Numbered from the stretch's first letter, positions 18,203-27,146 are shown. The stretch: DNA of 64,000 nt from CAYZIB01 sp964478425 (GCA_964478425.1 CAYZIB010000006.1:9953-73952); one strand, 5' to 3'. Notes: generated by a model from the letters alone, not told the origin. Program-made: numbers and translations.

Positions 18203-18237
18203 ATAAGTTTATTCAGAAATGAATACTTATTTTTTTT
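18203..18237 (+). terminator. Terminator after the GNAT-like gene
   Basis: An imperfect hairpin ataagt...attc / gaat-acttat with a long following T run. Confidence 0.65.
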
Positions 18238-18268
18238 ATAAAAAATGTTTTCATAAAAAAAATAAAAA

Positions 18269-18296
18269 TTTACATTAAGTAATATTATGTTATAAT
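18269..18296 (+). promoter_or_regulatory. Sigma-A promoter before rpiB
   Basis: TTTACA (18269-18274), 16 bases, TATAAT (18291-18296) with an extended TG. This could drive rpiB-upp and the ATP synthase operon, since no terminator separates them. Confidence 0.7.
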
Positions 18297-18315
18297 ATTA
18301 AAAAGAGGTGAAGCA

Positions 18316-18765
18316 ATGAGAATAGCAATTTGTTCAGATCATGGTGGAAAGAAATTAAAAGATATACTTATTCCATTTTTGATTGATGAAGGATATGAAG
18401 TTACTGATTTTGGTACAGATTCTTTAGAAAGCTGTGATTATGTAGATTACGGTATAAAAGTAGCTGAAGAAGTTTCTAAAGGAAACTTTGAAAGAGGAAT
18501 ATTAATATGTTCAACAGGTATTGGAATGTCAATTATTGCTAATAAGGTAAAAAATATTAGATGTAGTTTAATTAGTGATTTATTATCTGCCAAATTAACA
18601 AGAGAACATAATAATTCAAATTGCCTTGCTTTGGGTGCTATGATTGTAAGTAGTGATTTAGCAAAAGAAATATGCAAGGTATGGTTAAATACTGAATTTA
18701 CTTATGGTAGGCACTTAAGAAGAGTTGATAAAATAAGAAAGTATGAGGAAGCAAAAAATGAATAA
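18316..18765 (+). CDS. rpiB: Ribose-5-phosphate isomerase B
   Basis: RpiB interconverts ribose 5-phosphate and ribulose 5-phosphate. The 149-residue protein has SDHGGKKLKD at the N-terminus, the CSTGIGMSIIANK phosphate-binding loop, and HNNSNCLALGA. The length is typical. It overlaps upp by eight bases, and rpiB-(glyA)-upp-atp order is shared with Bacillus. Confidence 0.94.
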   Translation: MRIAICSDHGGKKLKDILIPFLIDEGYEVTDFGTDSLESCDYVDYGIKVAEEVSKGNFERGILICSTGIGMSIIANKVKNIRCSLISDLLSAKLTREHNNSNCLALGAMIVSSDLAKEICKVWLNTEFTYGRHLRRVDKIRKYEEAKNE

Positions 18766-19381
18766 TTTACATGTTTTAAACCATCCACTTATAAAACACA
18801 AACTAAGTTTTATAAGAGATAAAAACACTAAAATGAAGGATTTTAATGATTCATTAAGTGAAATTGCATCTTTAATGGCATTTGAAATTACAAGAAATTT
18901 CAAAACTAAAAAAATTGAGGTTGAAACACCAATTTGTAAAACTGAAACAGAAATTTTAGACAAAGATGTTGTTTTAATCCCTATTTTAAGAGCTGGACTT
19001 GGTATGACTGAAGGAATTAGAAGATTAATTCCAACAGCAAAAATTGGATTTGTAGGTTTATATAGAGATGAAGAAACTTTAGAACCAAAAGAATATTTTA
19101 TTAAATGTCCTGATTTAACAAATTGTTCTATATTGTTACTTGATCCAATGCTTGCTACAGGGAATAGTGCATGTTATGCAATTGATAAATTAAAGGCTTT
19201 AGGAGCAAAAGATATTAGATATGTAGGTTTAGTTGGTTGTATGCAAGGTGTAAATAAAATTGTTAGTAAACATCCAGATGTAGAATTATATTTAGCTGCC
19301 TTAGATGACCATTTAAACGAAAATGGATATATTGTTCCAGGTCTTGGAGATTGTGGAGATAGACTTTTTGGCACTAAATAA
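18758..19381 (+). CDS. upp: Uracil phosphoribosyltransferase
   Basis: UPRT salvages uracil to UMP using PRPP. The 207-residue protein contains VLIPILRAGLGM, the PRPP loop LLDPMLATGNSA and the C-terminal uracil-binding YIVPGLGDCGDR. I choose the ATG at 18758, giving MNNLHVLNHPLIKHKL, the family's usual start; an upstream in-frame codon at 18743 is not preceded by a better site. It directly precedes the atp genes. Confidence 0.95.
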   Translation: MNNLHVLNHPLIKHKLSFIRDKNTKMKDFNDSLSEIASLMAFEITRNFKTKKIEVETPICKTETEILDKDVVLIPILRAGLGMTEGIRRLIPTAKIGFVGLYRDEETLEPKEYFIKCPDLTNCSILLLDPMLATGNSACYAIDKLKALGAKDIRYVGLVGCMQGVNKIVSKHPDVELYLAALDDHLNENGYIVPGLGDCGDRLFGTK

Positions 19382-19607
19382 AGATAAAGTAATTAATGGT
19401 ATAAGTTTATATGCACTAGTTTCTCAATTTATTATTAGTACAATTTTTTTATCAATATTAGGTTATTATATTGGTTTTAAAATTAATAATGAAGGATCAC
19501 TAAAAGGAATTATAGCAGTAATATTTGGTTTAATAGGTATAATTAGTTTTATTATTCAATTATTATTGATAGAAAGGAGAAAAAATGACAAAAAAAGTAG
19601 GGTATAA
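19368..19607 (+). CDS. AtpZ/AtpQ-like small membrane protein of the ATP synthase operon
   Basis: This two-helix protein (about 79 residues) resembles the AtpZ family, small proteins encoded at the head of some atp operons and proposed to help Mg2+ or Ca2+ supply or c-ring assembly. The pattern LYALVSQFIISTIFLSILGYYIGFKI fits. The start is probably TTG at 19368, overlapping upp by 14 bases and preceded by ggaga; the longer frame from 19323 would lie deep inside upp. It overlaps atpI by 23 bases. Confidence 0.65.
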   Translation: MALNKDKVINGISLYALVSQFIISTIFLSILGYYIGFKINNEGSLKGIIAVIFGLIGIISFIIQLLLIERRKNDKKSRV

Positions 19608-19947
19608 AATTGTTTTATATACATGGGTATTAATAATTATCGTGTTTTTTGGTTTATGGATTTTTTCTCATAGTTGGATGTTACCAAAAAGTTATTTATT
19701 AGGAGCTTTAACATCAATAATGTCTTTTATAATGTTAATGAATAGGACAAGTTATATTGAAGAAAATAAAAAAGAGCCAAATAATAGTGTTACATCTACA
19801 TTAACTAGATTTTTACTTTCAGGATTCATACTTGCTGTTGGAGTATTTGATGAAAGATTTAATGCTATATTAGTTTTAATAGGTTTATTACAAGTTAGAA
19901 TTGTAATACTTTTTTATGGAATATTTAATAAGAAGGTGGTAGATTGA
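19585..19947 (+). CDS. atpI: ATP synthase subunit I (AtpI)
   Basis: AtpI is a small four-helix membrane protein that assists c-ring assembly. The 120-residue protein has helices near residues 8-28, 33-53, 72-90 and 92-112, and lies just upstream of atpB. The ATG at 19585 follows aaaggagaaa. Sequence similarity in this family is low, so the call rests on topology and position. It overlaps atpB by four bases. Confidence 0.8.
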   Translation: MTKKVGYKIVLYTWVLIIIVFFGLWIFSHSWMLPKSYLLGALTSIMSFIMLMNRTSYIEENKKEPNNSVTSTLTRFLLSGFILAVGVFDERFNAILVLIGLLQVRIVILFYGIFNKKVVD

Positions 19948-20615
19948 CATTTAGGTTATGGGGACCTTTAAATGATCAAATGTATTCAATGCTTATAATC
20001 GTGTTTGCGTTATCTATGTTATCGATTATAGTTGGGTTAAAAGTTAAAAAAATAAAACCAGAAGATAAGCAACCGTGGTGGTTAGTTATATTAGAAAGTT
20101 TAGTTAGTTTAATTAATAACTTTGTTAAGGAAAATATGGGTAAATGGTGGAAACAATATGCACCATATTATTTTACTTTAGCATTATTGTTGTTTTTTTC
20201 TAATATTGCATCAATATTTTTACTTACATCACCGACAAGTTATTTATCAGTTAATTTTGGTTTAGCATTGATAAGTTTTTTTGTTATTCAACAAGTAGGA
20301 ATTAGGAGTAACGGAATACTTGGTTATTTAAAAAGTTTTGTATCACCAGTTTTTGTTATATTACCTATTAATTTGATTTCTGAATTTGCATTACCAGTAT
20401 CATTGTCATTAAGATTATTTGGTAATATTAGTAGTAGCAATGTTTTAGTAATGTTTTTAGAAGGATTGTTAGGATATGGAACAATTATTCCAATGCCGAT
20501 ATTTAATATAATTTTTGATATAGGATTTGGAATAATTCAGGTTATGGTTTTTGTATTACTTTCAATTATTTTTGCAAGTAATAAAGTTAATGAAAAAGAT
20601 TTAATTATAGAATAG
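19944..20615 (+). CDS. atpB: ATP synthase F0 subunit a
   Basis: Subunit a forms the ion half-channels facing the c-ring. The 223-residue hydrophobic protein contains the key Arg in LSLRLFGNISSS and the partner segment near GFGIIQVMVFVLLS. It starts with TTG at 19944 after aaggtgg, overlapping the atpI stop as TTGA. It is slightly short at the N-terminus compared with the usual 235-270 residues. Confidence 0.92.
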   Translation: MTFRLWGPLNDQMYSMLIIVFALSMLSIIVGLKVKKIKPEDKQPWWLVILESLVSLINNFVKENMGKWWKQYAPYYFTLALLLFFSNIASIFLLTSPTSYLSVNFGLALISFFVIQQVGIRSNGILGYLKSFVSPVFVILPINLISEFALPVSLSLRLFGNISSSNVLVMFLEGLLGYGTIIPMPIFNIIFDIGFGIIQVMVFVLLSIIFASNKVNEKDLIIE

Positions 20616-20626
20616 GAGAAAGAAAA

Positions 20627-20890
20627 ATGGAATTAGTAAATTTATTAGAAGTAGTATTTAATAGTGATTTTAAATCAGCTGTAGCTTATTTTGCTGCAGG
20701 ATTAGCTGTATTTGTTGGTTTTGCAACAGCTATTGCTCAAGGAAAAGTTGCTGCAAAAGGTGTTGAAGCTGTTGGTCGTCAACCAGAAGCATCAGGTAAA
20801 ATTATGGTTACTATGTTACTTGGACAAGCAGTTTGTGAAACATCAGCATTATATGGTTTAATTATTGCCTTCATGTTATTATCTAAATAA
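20627..20890 (+). CDS. atpE: ATP synthase F0 subunit c with a Na+-binding signature
   Basis: Subunit c forms the rotor ring. The 87-residue hairpin has the ion-binding Glu71 in helix 2. Aligning through RQPEA to the Na+-type c subunit of Ilyobacter tartaricus puts Gln38 at the helix-1 ligand Gln32, and Val69, Glu71, Thr72, Ser73 and Tyr76 at Val63, Glu65, Ser66, Thr67 and Tyr70. Proton-type rings such as that of B. subtilis lack this set. I therefore predict Na+ coupling; the subunit identity itself is certain. Confidence 0.94.
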   Translation: MELVNLLEVVFNSDFKSAVAYFAAGLAVFVGFATAIAQGKVAAKGVEAVGRQPEASGKIMVTMLLGQAVCETSALYGLIIAFMLLSK

Positions 20891-21411
20891 TGGATTTTAT
20901 AGATAAAATAGTCGAATTTATTGGTGATGGGTTAACATTTGATTTATCTCATATTATAATTCAAATTTGTGCAACAATTATTCTTTTTATAATTGTAAGA
21001 AAATTTATGTGGCAACCTATCACAAATCTTATTGAAGCTAGAAGAAATTTAATCAATCAAGAATTAAATGAAGCTAAAATGAAAAATGCTGAAGCTGAAA
21101 GATTAGAAATTTTGACTAAAGAAGAATATTTAAAGACTAAAGAAGAAAGTAAAAATATAATTGAAAAGGCAATTAATGAAGCTAATTTAGAAAAAGAAAA
21201 ATTAATATTAGAAGCAAAGCAAGAAGCAAAAAGAAGATTAGAAGAAGCAGATTTTAATATTAATCAAGAAATAATTAATAAAAGCGATGAAATTAAAAAA
21301 GAAATTGTCGATATTGCTTTTGATGCAGCTTTAAAAATTGTTGGAAGAGAAATCAATAAAGAAGATCATAAAGATATAATAGATGAGATTATCGAGGAAT
21401 TAGTTATATGA
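20890..21411 (+). CDS. atpF: ATP synthase F0 subunit b
   Basis: Subunit b is the peripheral stalk. The 173-residue protein has one N-terminal helix (about residues 18-38) followed by a long charged coiled coil (residues 50-150). Its ATG overlaps the atpE stop by one base. The conserved WQPI after the helix is typical. Confidence 0.93.
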   Translation: MDFIDKIVEFIGDGLTFDLSHIIIQICATIILFIIVRKFMWQPITNLIEARRNLINQELNEAKMKNAEAERLEILTKEEYLKTKEESKNIIEKAINEANLEKEKLILEAKQEAKRRLEEADFNINQEIINKSDEIKKEIVDIAFDAALKIVGREINKEDHKDIIDEIIEELVI

Positions 21412-21914
21412 AAATAGCTTATAATTATGCATATAGTTTAATTGATTATTCTAAAGATAAGGAAATATTAGATGATTTTAAAATATTTATCGACTTATTA
21501 AATAGTAATCCTGATTTTTATAAGTTATTAAATATAACTACTATATCTAAAGAAGAAAAGAAAAAAATGATTGATAAAACATTTCCTTTAAATTCAATTT
21601 TTATTAGTTTTATAAAAGTATTGATTGATAATAATCGTTTTATTTTGATTAATGAAATATATGATGAATATGAAAAGTTATTTTATGAAATGAATGATAT
21701 TGTTAAAGTAACCATTAAATCTGCTTTAAAACTAGAAGAAAATGAAATAAATAAAATAAATTTATATTTTAAAGAAAAATTAAATAAAAAAATAATAATA
21801 GAAAACATTATAGATAATAAAATTATTGATGGATATGTTATTAATTATAATGGAAATATATTAGATAATTCAGTTATCAATCGCTTGTTTGATATGAAAA
21901 ATGCAATAATGTGA
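21408..21914 (+). CDS. atpH: ATP synthase F1 subunit delta
   Basis: Delta connects the stalk to the top of F1. The 168-residue protein has the N-terminal helical domain (YNYAYSLIDYSKD) and the C-terminal region IDNKIIDGYVINYNGNILDNSV, a recognisable variant of the family's gGi.i..gd...D.S motif. It overlaps atpF as ATGA. Confidence 0.9.
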   Translation: MKIAYNYAYSLIDYSKDKEILDDFKIFIDLLNSNPDFYKLLNITTISKEEKKKMIDKTFPLNSIFISFIKVLIDNNRFILINEIYDEYEKLFYEMNDIVKVTIKSALKLEENEINKINLYFKEKLNKKIIIENIIDNKIIDGYVINYNGNILDNSVINRLFDMKNAIM

Positions 21915-21923
21915 GGTTTTAGT

Positions 21924-23435
21924 ATGGACAAAATAAAAATAAATGAAATCTCTAAATTAATTAAAGAACAAATCAAAAATTATGAAAATAAACTTAAAAC
22001 TGAAGAAATAGGAACAGTTATTAGTGTTGGTGATGGTATATGTCAAATCCATGGCCTTGATAATGCTATGGCAAGTGAACTATTAATTTTTCCCAATGAT
22101 GTTTATGGGATGGTTTTAAATTTAGAACATGATTTAGTAGGAGCTATCCTATTTGATGATTCAATTAAAATTAAAGAAGGAGATAAAGTTAGATTAACAG
22201 GTAAAGTTTTAGAAGTGCCTGTTGGAGATAATTTTATTGGAAGAGTAATAGATCCACTTGGTAATCCATTAGATGGAAAGGGAAAAATTATATCTGATAA
22301 ATATAGAAAAATAGATGTAAAAGCAAGTGGAGTAATTGATAGAGAAAGTGTTAATGAACCTTTACAAACTGGTATAAAGGTTATTGACACATTAGTTCCT
22401 ATTGGTAGAGGACAAAGAGAATTAATAATTGGTGATAGACAAACAGGAAAAACATCTCTTGCAATAGATACAATTTTAAATCAAAAAGGTATGGATATTA
22501 TTTGTATTTATGTTGCAATTGGTCAAAAAGAATCAACTGTTGTTAATGTTTATGAAACATTAAAAAAATATGGAGCAATGGATTATTCAATTATAGTAAG
22601 TGCATCAGCTTCAAAACCTGCACCACTTCAATATATAGCTCCTTATAGTGGTTGTGCTATTGCTGAAGAATTTATGTATAGTGGTAAAGATGTTTTAATT
22701 GTTTATGATGATTTAACTAAACATGCTATAAGTTATCGTGAACTCGCTTTATTATTAAAAAGACCTCCAGGAAGAGAAGCTTACCCTGGGGATGTATTTT
22801 ATCTTCATTCAAGATTATTAGAAAGAAGTGCAAAATTAAATAAAAAATTAGGTGGAGGAAGCATTACAGCATTGCCAATAATTGAAACACAAGCAGGTGA
22901 TATTAGTGCTTATATTCCAACAAATGTTATTTCTATTACAGACGGTCAAATATATTTACAATCAGATTTATTTTACTCTGGTGTAAGACCAGCTATTAAT
23001 CCTGGTTTAAGTGTTTCAAGAGTTGGTGGAGATGCACAAACTAAAGCTATTAAAAGTGTTAGTGGAACTTTAAGACTTGATTTAGCATCTTTTAGAGAAT
23101 TAGAATCTTTTAGTCAATTTGGAAGTGACTTAGATCAAAACACTAAAGAGAAGATTGAAAGAGGAAAAAGGACTGTTGAAATTTTAAAACAAAATTTACA
23201 TGAAAAACTTGAAATGGCAGAAGAATGTATAATCATATTTGCATTAGTTAATGGTTTATTAGATGATATTGCTGTTAATAATTTATTAGTATTTGAAAAA
23301 GAATTATTTAAATATATTAATAAAAATCAAGAATTTAAAAATTTAAAAGAAGAAATTCAAAATACTAAAGTTTTAAATAATAAAGAGTTATTAGTAAAAC
23401 TTATTAAGGAGTTTAAATTAATTTTTAATGAGTAA
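21924..23435 (+). CDS. atpA: ATP synthase F1 subunit alpha
   Basis: Alpha carries the non-catalytic nucleotide sites. The 503-residue protein has Walker A GDRQTGKTS, LIVYDDLTKHA and the signature PAINPGLSVSRVGG. Length is normal. It overlaps atpG by eight bases at its 3' end. Confidence 0.97.
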   Translation: MDKIKINEISKLIKEQIKNYENKLKTEEIGTVISVGDGICQIHGLDNAMASELLIFPNDVYGMVLNLEHDLVGAILFDDSIKIKEGDKVRLTGKVLEVPVGDNFIGRVIDPLGNPLDGKGKIISDKYRKIDVKASGVIDRESVNEPLQTGIKVIDTLVPIGRGQRELIIGDRQTGKTSLAIDTILNQKGMDIICIYVAIGQKESTVVNVYETLKKYGAMDYSIIVSASASKPAPLQYIAPYSGCAIAEEFMYSGKDVLIVYDDLTKHAISYRELALLLKRPPGREAYPGDVFYLHSRLLERSAKLNKKLGGGSITALPIIETQAGDISAYIPTNVISITDGQIYLQSDLFYSGVRPAINPGLSVSRVGGDAQTKAIKSVSGTLRLDLASFRELESFSQFGSDLDQNTKEKIERGKRTVEILKQNLHEKLEMAEECIIIFALVNGLLDDIAVNNLLVFEKELFKYINKNQEFKNLKEEIQNTKVLNNKELLVKLIKEFKLIFNE

Positions 23436-24267
23436 TTTAAGAGAAGTTAAATCAAGAATTTCTTCGACATTAAAAACATCACAAATTACAAATGCAATGA
23501 ATATGGTATCTGCATCTAAACTTAGAAGAGCAGAAAAAAAATTTACATCATATAACGAATATATGAGCGTTATTAATAATTTGGTTTTTAATGTTATAAA
23601 GCCTGATATGCAACATCCTTTATTAGAAAAAAGGGAAGTAAAAAAAGTATGTTATATTATTATTACTTCTGATAAAGGTCTTGCTGGTGCTTATAACAAT
23701 AATGTTGTTAAAAAATTAGAAGCAGAAATTAATGGTTTAGATAATGCTTATGTTGGCGTAATTGGGAAACATGGTCTTGATTTTTGTAAAAAAAATAATT
23801 ATAAATTAGTATATGATAAAAGTATATCTATAAGAGATGATGTATTATTTATTGATTTAGAAGATATATCTAATAAAATAATTAATATGTTTTTAAATAA
23901 AGAAGTAGATGAAATTAATATAATTTATAATAAATATATTAATACTCTTACACAAGAAGTAGTTTTAGAAAAATTTTTACCATTAGAAATTAAAAATTTA
24001 GAAGATAATTTAAATGATTATATTTTTGAAGAAGGAATGGATAATACTATTGATTTATTAATTCCGATGTATTTAAAAAATAAATTATATGGTTATGTTT
24101 TAAATGCTAAAACAAGTGAACATTCTGCAAGAATGAATTCAATGAAAAGTGCTACTGATAATGCAAAAGAAGTAATTGATAAATTACAAATTTTATATAA
24201 TAGAGCAAGACAAGATAGTATTACAAAAGAATTAACTGATATTGTATCAGGAGCAAATTCTATTTAG
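23428..24267 (+). CDS. atpG: ATP synthase F1 subunit gamma
   Basis: Gamma is the rotating central shaft. The 279-residue protein has the N-terminal helix SRISSTLKTSQITNAMNMV, the ITSDKGLAGAYN block and the C-terminal helix ARMNSMKSATDNAKEVID. It starts inside the end of atpA. Confidence 0.95.
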   Translation: MSNLREVKSRISSTLKTSQITNAMNMVSASKLRRAEKKFTSYNEYMSVINNLVFNVIKPDMQHPLLEKREVKKVCYIIITSDKGLAGAYNNNVVKKLEAEINGLDNAYVGVIGKHGLDFCKKNNYKLVYDKSISIRDDVLFIDLEDISNKIINMFLNKEVDEINIIYNKYINTLTQEVVLEKFLPLEIKNLEDNLNDYIFEEGMDNTIDLLIPMYLKNKLYGYVLNAKTSEHSARMNSMKSATDNAKEVIDKLQILYNRARQDSITKELTDIVSGANSI

Positions 24268-24275
24268 GAGGGTCT

Positions 24276-25655
24276 ATGGAAGGAAAAATAACACAAGTAA
24301 AAGGACCAGTAGTTGATGTTGAATTTAAAGATGAACTTCCAAAAATTTATGACTGTTTAATATGTAAGAATTTAAACATTCATTTAGAAGTTGAAATGCA
24401 TTTAGGAAATAATAATGTTAGATGTATTGCATTAGATTCAACAGATGGTTTAAGAAGAGGAGATTTAGTTATTGACACTAAAAATCCTGTAATGGTTCCA
24501 GTTGGAAAAGAAACATTAGGAAGAATTTTTAATGTTTTAGGAGAAACTATTGATGGAAAAGAAGCATTAAATAATGTTGAAAAAAAGCCTATTCATAGAG
24601 ATGCTCCTAATTTTAATGATTTATCAAATAATGTTGAAATATTAGAAACAGGTATAAAAGTTATAGATTTACTTGCACCATATATTAAAGGTGGTAAAGT
24701 TGGATTATTTGGAGGAGCAGGAGTAGGTAAAACTGTTTTAATCCAAGAATTAATTCATAATATAGCTAAAAAACATGGTGGTATTTCTGTTTTTGCTGGA
24801 GTTGGCGAAAGAACAAGAGAAGGTAATGATTTATATAATGAAATGATTGAATCAGGTGTTATTGATAAAACATGTATGGTTTTTGGTCAAATGAATGAAA
24901 GTCCTGGTGCTAGAATGCGTGTTGCACTTACTGGTTTAACTATGGCAGAACATTTTAGAGATGAAGAAAAACAAGATATTTTATTTTTTATAGATAATAT
25001 TTTTAGATTTACTCAAGCAGGAAGTGAAGTATCAGCATTACTTGGTAGAATTCCATCTGCAGTAGGTTATCAACCTACACTTGCTACTGAAATGGGTAAA
25101 TTACAAGAAAGAATTACATCTACTAAAGATGGTTCTATAACATCTATTCAAGCTGTTTATGTTCCTGCTGATGATTATACTGATCCTGCACCAGCTACAA
25201 CATTTACACATTTAGATGCTACAACAAATTTATCAAGAAAATTAGCAGAAGAAGGTATTTATCCTGCTGTTGATCCGCTTCAATCAACAAGTAGAGCTTT
25301 ATCTATAGAAGTTGTTGGAGAAGAACACTATAATACAGCAAGAGCTGTTCAAAAAATAATTCAAAGATATAATGAGTTATTAGACATTATTGCCATTTTA
25401 GGAATGGATGAATTAGGAGAAGAAGATAAATTAACTGTTTCAAGAGCAAGAAAAGTTAGATTATTTTTAGGACAAAGTTTAAATGTTGCTGAACAATTTA
25501 CAGGATTAAAAGGATCATTTGTTCCAGTTAAAGAAACAGTTAGAGGCTTTAAAGAAATATTAGAAGGAAAATATGATGATTTTCCTGAAGAAGCTTTTAG
25601 ATTAAAAGGAAGCATTGATGAAGTTATTATTGCTGCTAAAAAAATGATGGAGTGA
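24276..25655 (+). CDS. atpD: ATP synthase F1 subunit beta
   Basis: Beta carries the catalytic sites. The 459-residue protein has Walker A GGAGVGKTVL, the catalytic GERTREGND and the signature PAVDPLQSTSR. It follows atpG by eight bases with aggagg before the ATG. Confidence 0.97.
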   Translation: MEGKITQVKGPVVDVEFKDELPKIYDCLICKNLNIHLEVEMHLGNNNVRCIALDSTDGLRRGDLVIDTKNPVMVPVGKETLGRIFNVLGETIDGKEALNNVEKKPIHRDAPNFNDLSNNVEILETGIKVIDLLAPYIKGGKVGLFGGAGVGKTVLIQELIHNIAKKHGGISVFAGVGERTREGNDLYNEMIESGVIDKTCMVFGQMNESPGARMRVALTGLTMAEHFRDEEKQDILFFIDNIFRFTQAGSEVSALLGRIPSAVGYQPTLATEMGKLQERITSTKDGSITSIQAVYVPADDYTDPAPATTFTHLDATTNLSRKLAEEGIYPAVDPLQSTSRALSIEVVGEEHYNTARAVQKIIQRYNELLDIIAILGMDELGEEDKLTVSRARKVRLFLGQSLNVAEQFTGLKGSFVPVKETVRGFKEILEGKYDDFPEEAFRLKGSIDEVIIAAKKMME

Positions 25656-25661
25656 TGAAAT

Positions 25662-26051
25662 ATGCAAATTATAGTTTCAACTCCAGATGGAGTTTTATAC
25701 GATGATATTGTTGATTATATTGTTGTTAGAAATCAAGATGGTGAATTTGCCATTTTAAAAAATCATATTCCAATTATTAGTATAATAAAAGAAGGATATG
25801 TTAAAGTTGTTAGAGATAAAAACGAATTTTATATATATATGTTTAGCGGTATTTTAGAACAAGCTAATAATAAAATTAATGTAGTAGCTCAAGAAGCACA
25901 TATTGGAGAAACTAAAGAGATTGCTAAAGATCTTATATTACAAATTAGAAAAGAAAGAATTGAATTTAACAAAAGAAAATCTGTTGACACAACTAAATTA
26001 GAAAAAACATTAAGAGAGAATATTAAAAATACCAAAGCTGGAGAATTATGA
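25662..26051 (+). CDS. atpC: ATP synthase F1 subunit epsilon
   Basis: Epsilon links gamma to the c-ring and can inhibit ATP hydrolysis. The 129-residue protein has the N-terminal beta-sandwich (VSTPDGVLYDD ... GEFAILKNHIPII) and the C-terminal helical hairpin. It overlaps the ywzB-like gene by four bases. Confidence 0.94.
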   Translation: MQIIVSTPDGVLYDDIVDYIVVRNQDGEFAILKNHIPIISIIKEGYVKVVRDKNEFYIYMFSGILEQANNKINVVAQEAHIGETKEIAKDLILQIRKERIEFNKRKSVDTTKLEKTLRENIKNTKAGEL

Positions 26052-26263
26052 TTTTAGAAAGTATAGTTAGTGATATTAATTTTGCTTATTTCTTATTATT
26101 ATTTATATTTTTTATATTAATGTTTTATTTAATTAAAGCAACAAATTTTGAAAAAATATTTAAACAAGGAAAAACTATAGAAATAAAAATCGGATATTTT
26201 ATATTAAGCTTAATTTTAGCACATATTTTAACAACCATTTTTTTAAATTTTTTTAATCTTTAA
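26048..26263 (+). CDS. DUF1146 family membrane protein (YwzB-like)
   Basis: This 71-residue protein has two transmembrane helices around the family core NFEKIFKQGKTIEIKIGYFILSL. The B. subtilis homologue ywzB also follows atpC. Its function is unknown. The ATG overlaps the atpC stop as ATGA, so it is part of the ATP synthase transcription unit. A terminator follows at 26287. Confidence 0.85.
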   Translation: MILESIVSDINFAYFLLLFIFFILMFYLIKATNFEKIFKQGKTIEIKIGYFILSLILAHILTTIFLNFFNL

Positions 26264-26286
26264 GATTTTATTAAATAAATAAGTTT

Positions 26287-26323
26287 AAAAGGCATGATAT
26301 TAAATTATATCGTGCCTTTTTAA
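26287..26323 (+). terminator. Terminator of the ATP synthase operon
   Basis: aaaaggcatgatat (26287-26300) pairs with atatcgtgcctttt (26307-26320), with one G-U pair, and a T tail. Confidence 0.9.
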
Positions 26324-26363
26324 TTAAAATTTTTTATTTATTATAATTTATATTAAATTAATT

Positions 26364-26392
26364 GTATAATTTTTTTTATTTTAACCATACTA
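26364..26392 (+). promoter_or_regulatory. Forespore-type (sigma-F/G) promoter of spoIIQ
   Basis: GTATA (26364-26368), 17 bases, CATACTA (26386-26392). This fits the B. subtilis sigma-G pattern gHATr and CATNHTA at the usual 17-18 spacing. spoIIQ is forespore-expressed in B. subtilis. No good sigma-A pair is placed closer to the gene. The leader is about ten bases, leading straight into agaggtga. Confidence 0.55.
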
Positions 26393-26409
26393 AATTTAGA
26401 GGTGAAAGA

Positions 26410-27060
26410 ATGAAAAAAATTAAAGATTTCTTAAATGAACGAAAAGATTTATTTTTATTTATTGGTGTATTATTAGTTGTGGTTGCTACAATTTTAACAG
26501 TTGCAAATTTAGTAGATAAATCAGATGGAGATTTTGTACTTGTTCCAGGTCCTAATGAACCAGTAGTAAATCCAGATGTTGATCCAGTAATTGAACAAGA
26601 AAAAATGATTTTACCAATTAATGAGGATTATATAGTTGTGAAAGACTATTTTGATTTAAATAATCCGGATACACTTCATAATGCAGTTTTTAATTTAGGT
26701 AATTCAATGGTAGAAAGTACAGGAATGAGCTATGCAGCAAGTAATAATAATGTATTTGATGTTTTAGCAGCTTATTCAGGTAAAGTATTAAGTGTTACTG
26801 AAAATAATTTAGAAGGATATGAAGTGGTTATTTTACATGAAGATAATTTAAAAACATATTATTTATCTTTGAGTGAAGTAAATGTTAAAGAAAATGATGA
26901 AGTTAAAATTGGCGATGTAATTGGTAAAGCAGGGACTTCTATTTTAGATACTCTTGCTGGAATTCATGTTCATTTTGAAATTGAAAAAGATGGAAAATTC
27001 ATTAATCCAACATATGCATATAATAAAATGATTAGTGAATTAGAAACAGAAGATAAATAA
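26410..27060 (+). CDS. spoIIQ: SpoIIQ-like forespore protein with degenerate LytM (M23) domain
   Basis: SpoIIQ is a forespore membrane protein whose LytM domain contacts SpoIIIAH across the septal space and is needed for engulfment and sigma-G activity. The 216-residue protein has one helix (about residues 14-34), a Pro/Asp-rich linker and an M23-like domain ending IHVHFEIEKDGKFINPTYAY. The HxH pair is kept, but the first metal motif HxGxD is replaced by a sequence around GMSYAASNNNVFD, so peptidase activity is unlikely, as in B. subtilis. Start is ATG at 26410 after agaggtga. Position between ywzB and spoIIID matches Bacillus, apart from the absence of spoIID. Confidence 0.82.
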   Translation: MKKIKDFLNERKDLFLFIGVLLVVVATILTVANLVDKSDGDFVLVPGPNEPVVNPDVDPVIEQEKMILPINEDYIVVKDYFDLNNPDTLHNAVFNLGNSMVESTGMSYAASNNNVFDVLAAYSGKVLSVTENNLEGYEVVILHEDNLKTYYLSLSEVNVKENDEVKIGDVIGKAGTSILDTLAGIHVHFEIEKDGKFINPTYAYNKMISELETEDK

Positions 27061-27073
27061 ATTTTATAATTTT

Positions 27074-27101
27074 TAAAAGTAAACTTTTGTTTACTTTTTT
27101 T
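27074..27101 (+). terminator. Terminator between spoIIQ and spoIIID
   Basis: aaagtaaac (27076-27084) pairs with gtttacttt (27089-27097), then a T run. It separates the two sporulation genes into different transcripts. Confidence 0.85.
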
Positions 27102-27129
27102 AATATTTAAATTAATAAATACATATTAT
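27102..27129 (+). promoter_or_regulatory. Sigma-E-type (mother-cell) promoter of spoIIID
   Basis: AATATT (27102-27107), exactly 14 bases, CATATTAT (27122-27129). The B. subtilis sigma-E consensus is about KMATATT, 14-15 bases, CATACANT; the -35 matches fully and the -10 at five of its seven defined positions. spoIIID is sigma-E-dependent in B. subtilis. AT-rich context makes chance matches likely, so this is a moderate call. Confidence 0.45.
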
Positions 27130-27146
27130 TAATTGGTGAGATAATT

